From assembly GCA_963664365.1 (NCBI GenBank), contig OY761144.1, positions 2,232,001 through 2,296,000 on the forward strand: a stretch of DNA of 64,000 nucleotides, given 5' to 3'. The notes under the pieces are model-generated. The model did no database searches and was not told the DNA's origin. It saw only the letters and a program-made list of their open reading frames with translations. A program made the position numbers and the translations under genes. Shown here piece after piece: positions 63,038 through 64,000 of this stretch; position 1 is the first letter of the stretch, and each line of letters begins with the position of its first letter. The DNA comes from VXRN01 sp963664365. Its GTDB lineage: Bacteria > Chloroflexota > Dehalococcoidia > Lucifugimonadales > UBA1123.

Positions 63038-63355
63038 ATGCCGAGACCGATCTACGATAAGATACTCGACGTGGTCCGACAGATACCCCACGGCCAGGTC
63101 GCCACTTACGGCCAAGTCGCCATGATCGCCGGAGGCTGCACGCCCCGCATGGTCGGATACTGCCTCGCCGCGCTCGCCGCCGACAACGATGTCCCCTGGC
63201 AGCGCGTAATCAACCACAAGGGGATGGTGAGTCCTCGGACCAGCGGACACGGCAGCCAACTCCAGCGCGAGTTGCTCATCGAAGAAGGCGTGGAGTTCGA
63301 CGCAGGCGGTCGTGTCAGCTTCAGAAAGTTCGGATGGATGGACCCCTATGCCTGA
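63038..63355 (+). CDS. Alkyltransferase-like protein (MGMT family, catalytic Cys replaced)
   Basis: A 105-residue protein with the DNA-binding half of O6-alkylguanine transferases. VVRQIPHGQVATYGQVAMIAG and PRMVGYCLAAL are typical. The active-site PCHRV is replaced by PWQRVI, so it cannot accept alkyl groups. Such ATL proteins bind alkylated guanine and pass it to nucleotide excision repair. Its stop overlaps the start of the glycosylase gene by eight bases, a repair pair. Confidence 0.92.
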   Translation: MPRPIYDKILDVVRQIPHGQVATYGQVAMIAGGCTPRMVGYCLAALAADNDVPWQRVINHKGMVSPRTSGHGSQLQRELLIEEGVEFDAGGRVSFRKFGWMDPYA

Positions 63356-64000
63356 AGCCCCGGAATTGCAGGTTGTCGCTGAGTTCCTCGGAGAACGGCT
63401 ACCCAGCAGCGCGATAGCCAGCGCCAACATACTCAAGCCCATCGTCAGGTCGCTGGCGGGCGACATGGAGGAGGATGCCGAGGGGCGCAGGTTCGAGTCG
63501 GTCGAACGAAGAGGCAAGTTCGTGCTGCTAGGACTGTCTGGCGGAAGGTCCGTCGTCATCAACCCCAAGCTGACCGGCGCGCTCCAATACTGCGCCAGCA
63601 AGACCAGGGTGCAGAAGCGCACCTGCGTACGCTTCCGACTCGACGGCGGCGTGGACCTCCGCTATACCGACGACCGGCAGATGGGCCAGTTCTACTACGT
63701 CGGCGATGACCGTGTAGAGCAAGTTCCCGGCATTTCGGAGCAGGGACCGGACGTGTTGGACGATATCGAATTCGACGAGTTCGAGAACCGCCTAAAGAGG
63801 TTCCACGGCGAGATAAAGGGCGTACTGGCAAGGGGGCAGGTCATATCCGGAATAGGCAACGCCTACGCCGACGAGATACTGTTTGCCGCCCGCGTGTACC
63901 CGTTCAGGCGCCGCAAGGAGCTCTCCGAAGACGAGCTCCGCCGCATCCATGCCTGTTCCCGGCAGGTGGTTCTGGAGGCTATCGAAGATGTCAGGGGCCG
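63348..64000 (+). CDS. Formamidopyrimidine-DNA glycosylase / endonuclease VIII family, 3' partial
   Basis: The first 217 residues of an Fpg/Nei base-excision glycosylase. The start MPEAPELQ gives the catalytic N-terminal proline after Met removal, with the Glu next to it. RRGKFVLLGL, NPKLTGALQYC and the H2TH stretch SGIGNAYADEILFAARVYP are present. The zinc finger lies past the window end. It overlaps the ATL gene. Fpg (8-oxoguanine) versus Nei (oxidised pyrimidines) is not settled, as the second residue context PEAPEL fits both. Confidence 0.92.
   Translation, partial: MPEAPELQVVAEFLGERLPSSAIASANILKPIVRSLAGDMEEDAEGRRFESVERRGKFVLLGLSGGRSVVINPKLTGALQYCASKTRVQKRTCVRFRLDGGVDLRYTDDRQMGQFYYVGDDRVEQVPGISEQGPDVLDDIEFDEFENRLKRFHGEIKGVLARGQVISGIGNAYADEILFAARVYPFRRRKELSEDELRRIHACSRQVVLEAIEDVRG

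Overview
The window is high-GC bacterial chromosome, best explained as a member of the Chloroflexota (SAR202 / Dehalococcoidia-like). This is inference from gene content, not from a marker-gene tree. Signs are the oligopeptide-type substrate-binding lipoproteins with stalks built from repeats of VPGETVVVEKEV, several luciferase-like (LLM) flavin-dependent oxidoreductases, large surface lipoproteins with Thr/Pro stalks, and small dispersed palindromic repeats.

Layout. 0-4 kb: end of an A-type Fe-S carrier, an M50 protease, then tyrA-aroA-gmk. 4.2-9.3 kb (minus): an operon running substrate-binding protein, two permeases, LLM oxidoreductase. 9.4-11 kb: small membrane proteins. 11.3-16.7 kb: nusA-rnpM(ylxR)-infB-rbfA-truB with a terminator-like hairpin in the leader and no rimP. 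17-21.4 kb: a second binding protein/permease/permease operon ending in an LLM remnant. 21.5-23.5 kb: asd-dapA (lysine pathway). 23.5-28 kb: a 1490-residue lipoprotein with an HExxH region and C-terminal RCC1-like repeats. 28-32.5 kb (minus): purA and two tandem class III aminotransferases. 32.5-36.2 kb: repeat-rich DNA with a primase-tail orphan, a collagen-like lipoprotein and an F420/LLM oxidoreductase. 36.2-40.5 kb: an MBL hydrolase, five tRNAs, and an Ala/Pro-rich lipoprotein metallopeptidase. 40.5-43.5 kb: a defence-type block (MNT/HEPN pair, KTSC protein, OLD nuclease). 43.7-62.8 kb: a complete type I-E CRISPR-Cas locus. 62.9-64 kb: tRNA-Lys, an alkyltransferase-like protein and the start of an Fpg/Nei glycosylase.

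CRISPR-Cas. I counted 161 repeats and 160 spacers. The array and all cas genes (cas3, cas8e, cse2, cas7e, cas5e, cas6e, cas1, cas2) read on the minus strand, and cas2 abuts the leader. The most interesting feature is the 459-bp gap between cas3 and cas8e. On the plus strand it holds a degenerate mini-CRISPR: a first pseudo-repeat that keeps the 8-nt end GATAGACC, a short spacer-like stretch, and a second pseudo-repeat whose stem is preserved by compensatory changes with an identical ACAC loop. An extended -10 promoter lies just upstream. The spacer-like stretch partly matches the start region of the probable cas8e promoter on the opposite strand, next to an AA that could serve as PAM. The pattern is that of a Cas-regulating crRNA-like RNA (CreR/CreA type). 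A 53-codon ORF with a ribosome-binding site lies immediately downstream of the matched site, ahead of cas8e, and is a candidate guarded toxin or accessory gene.
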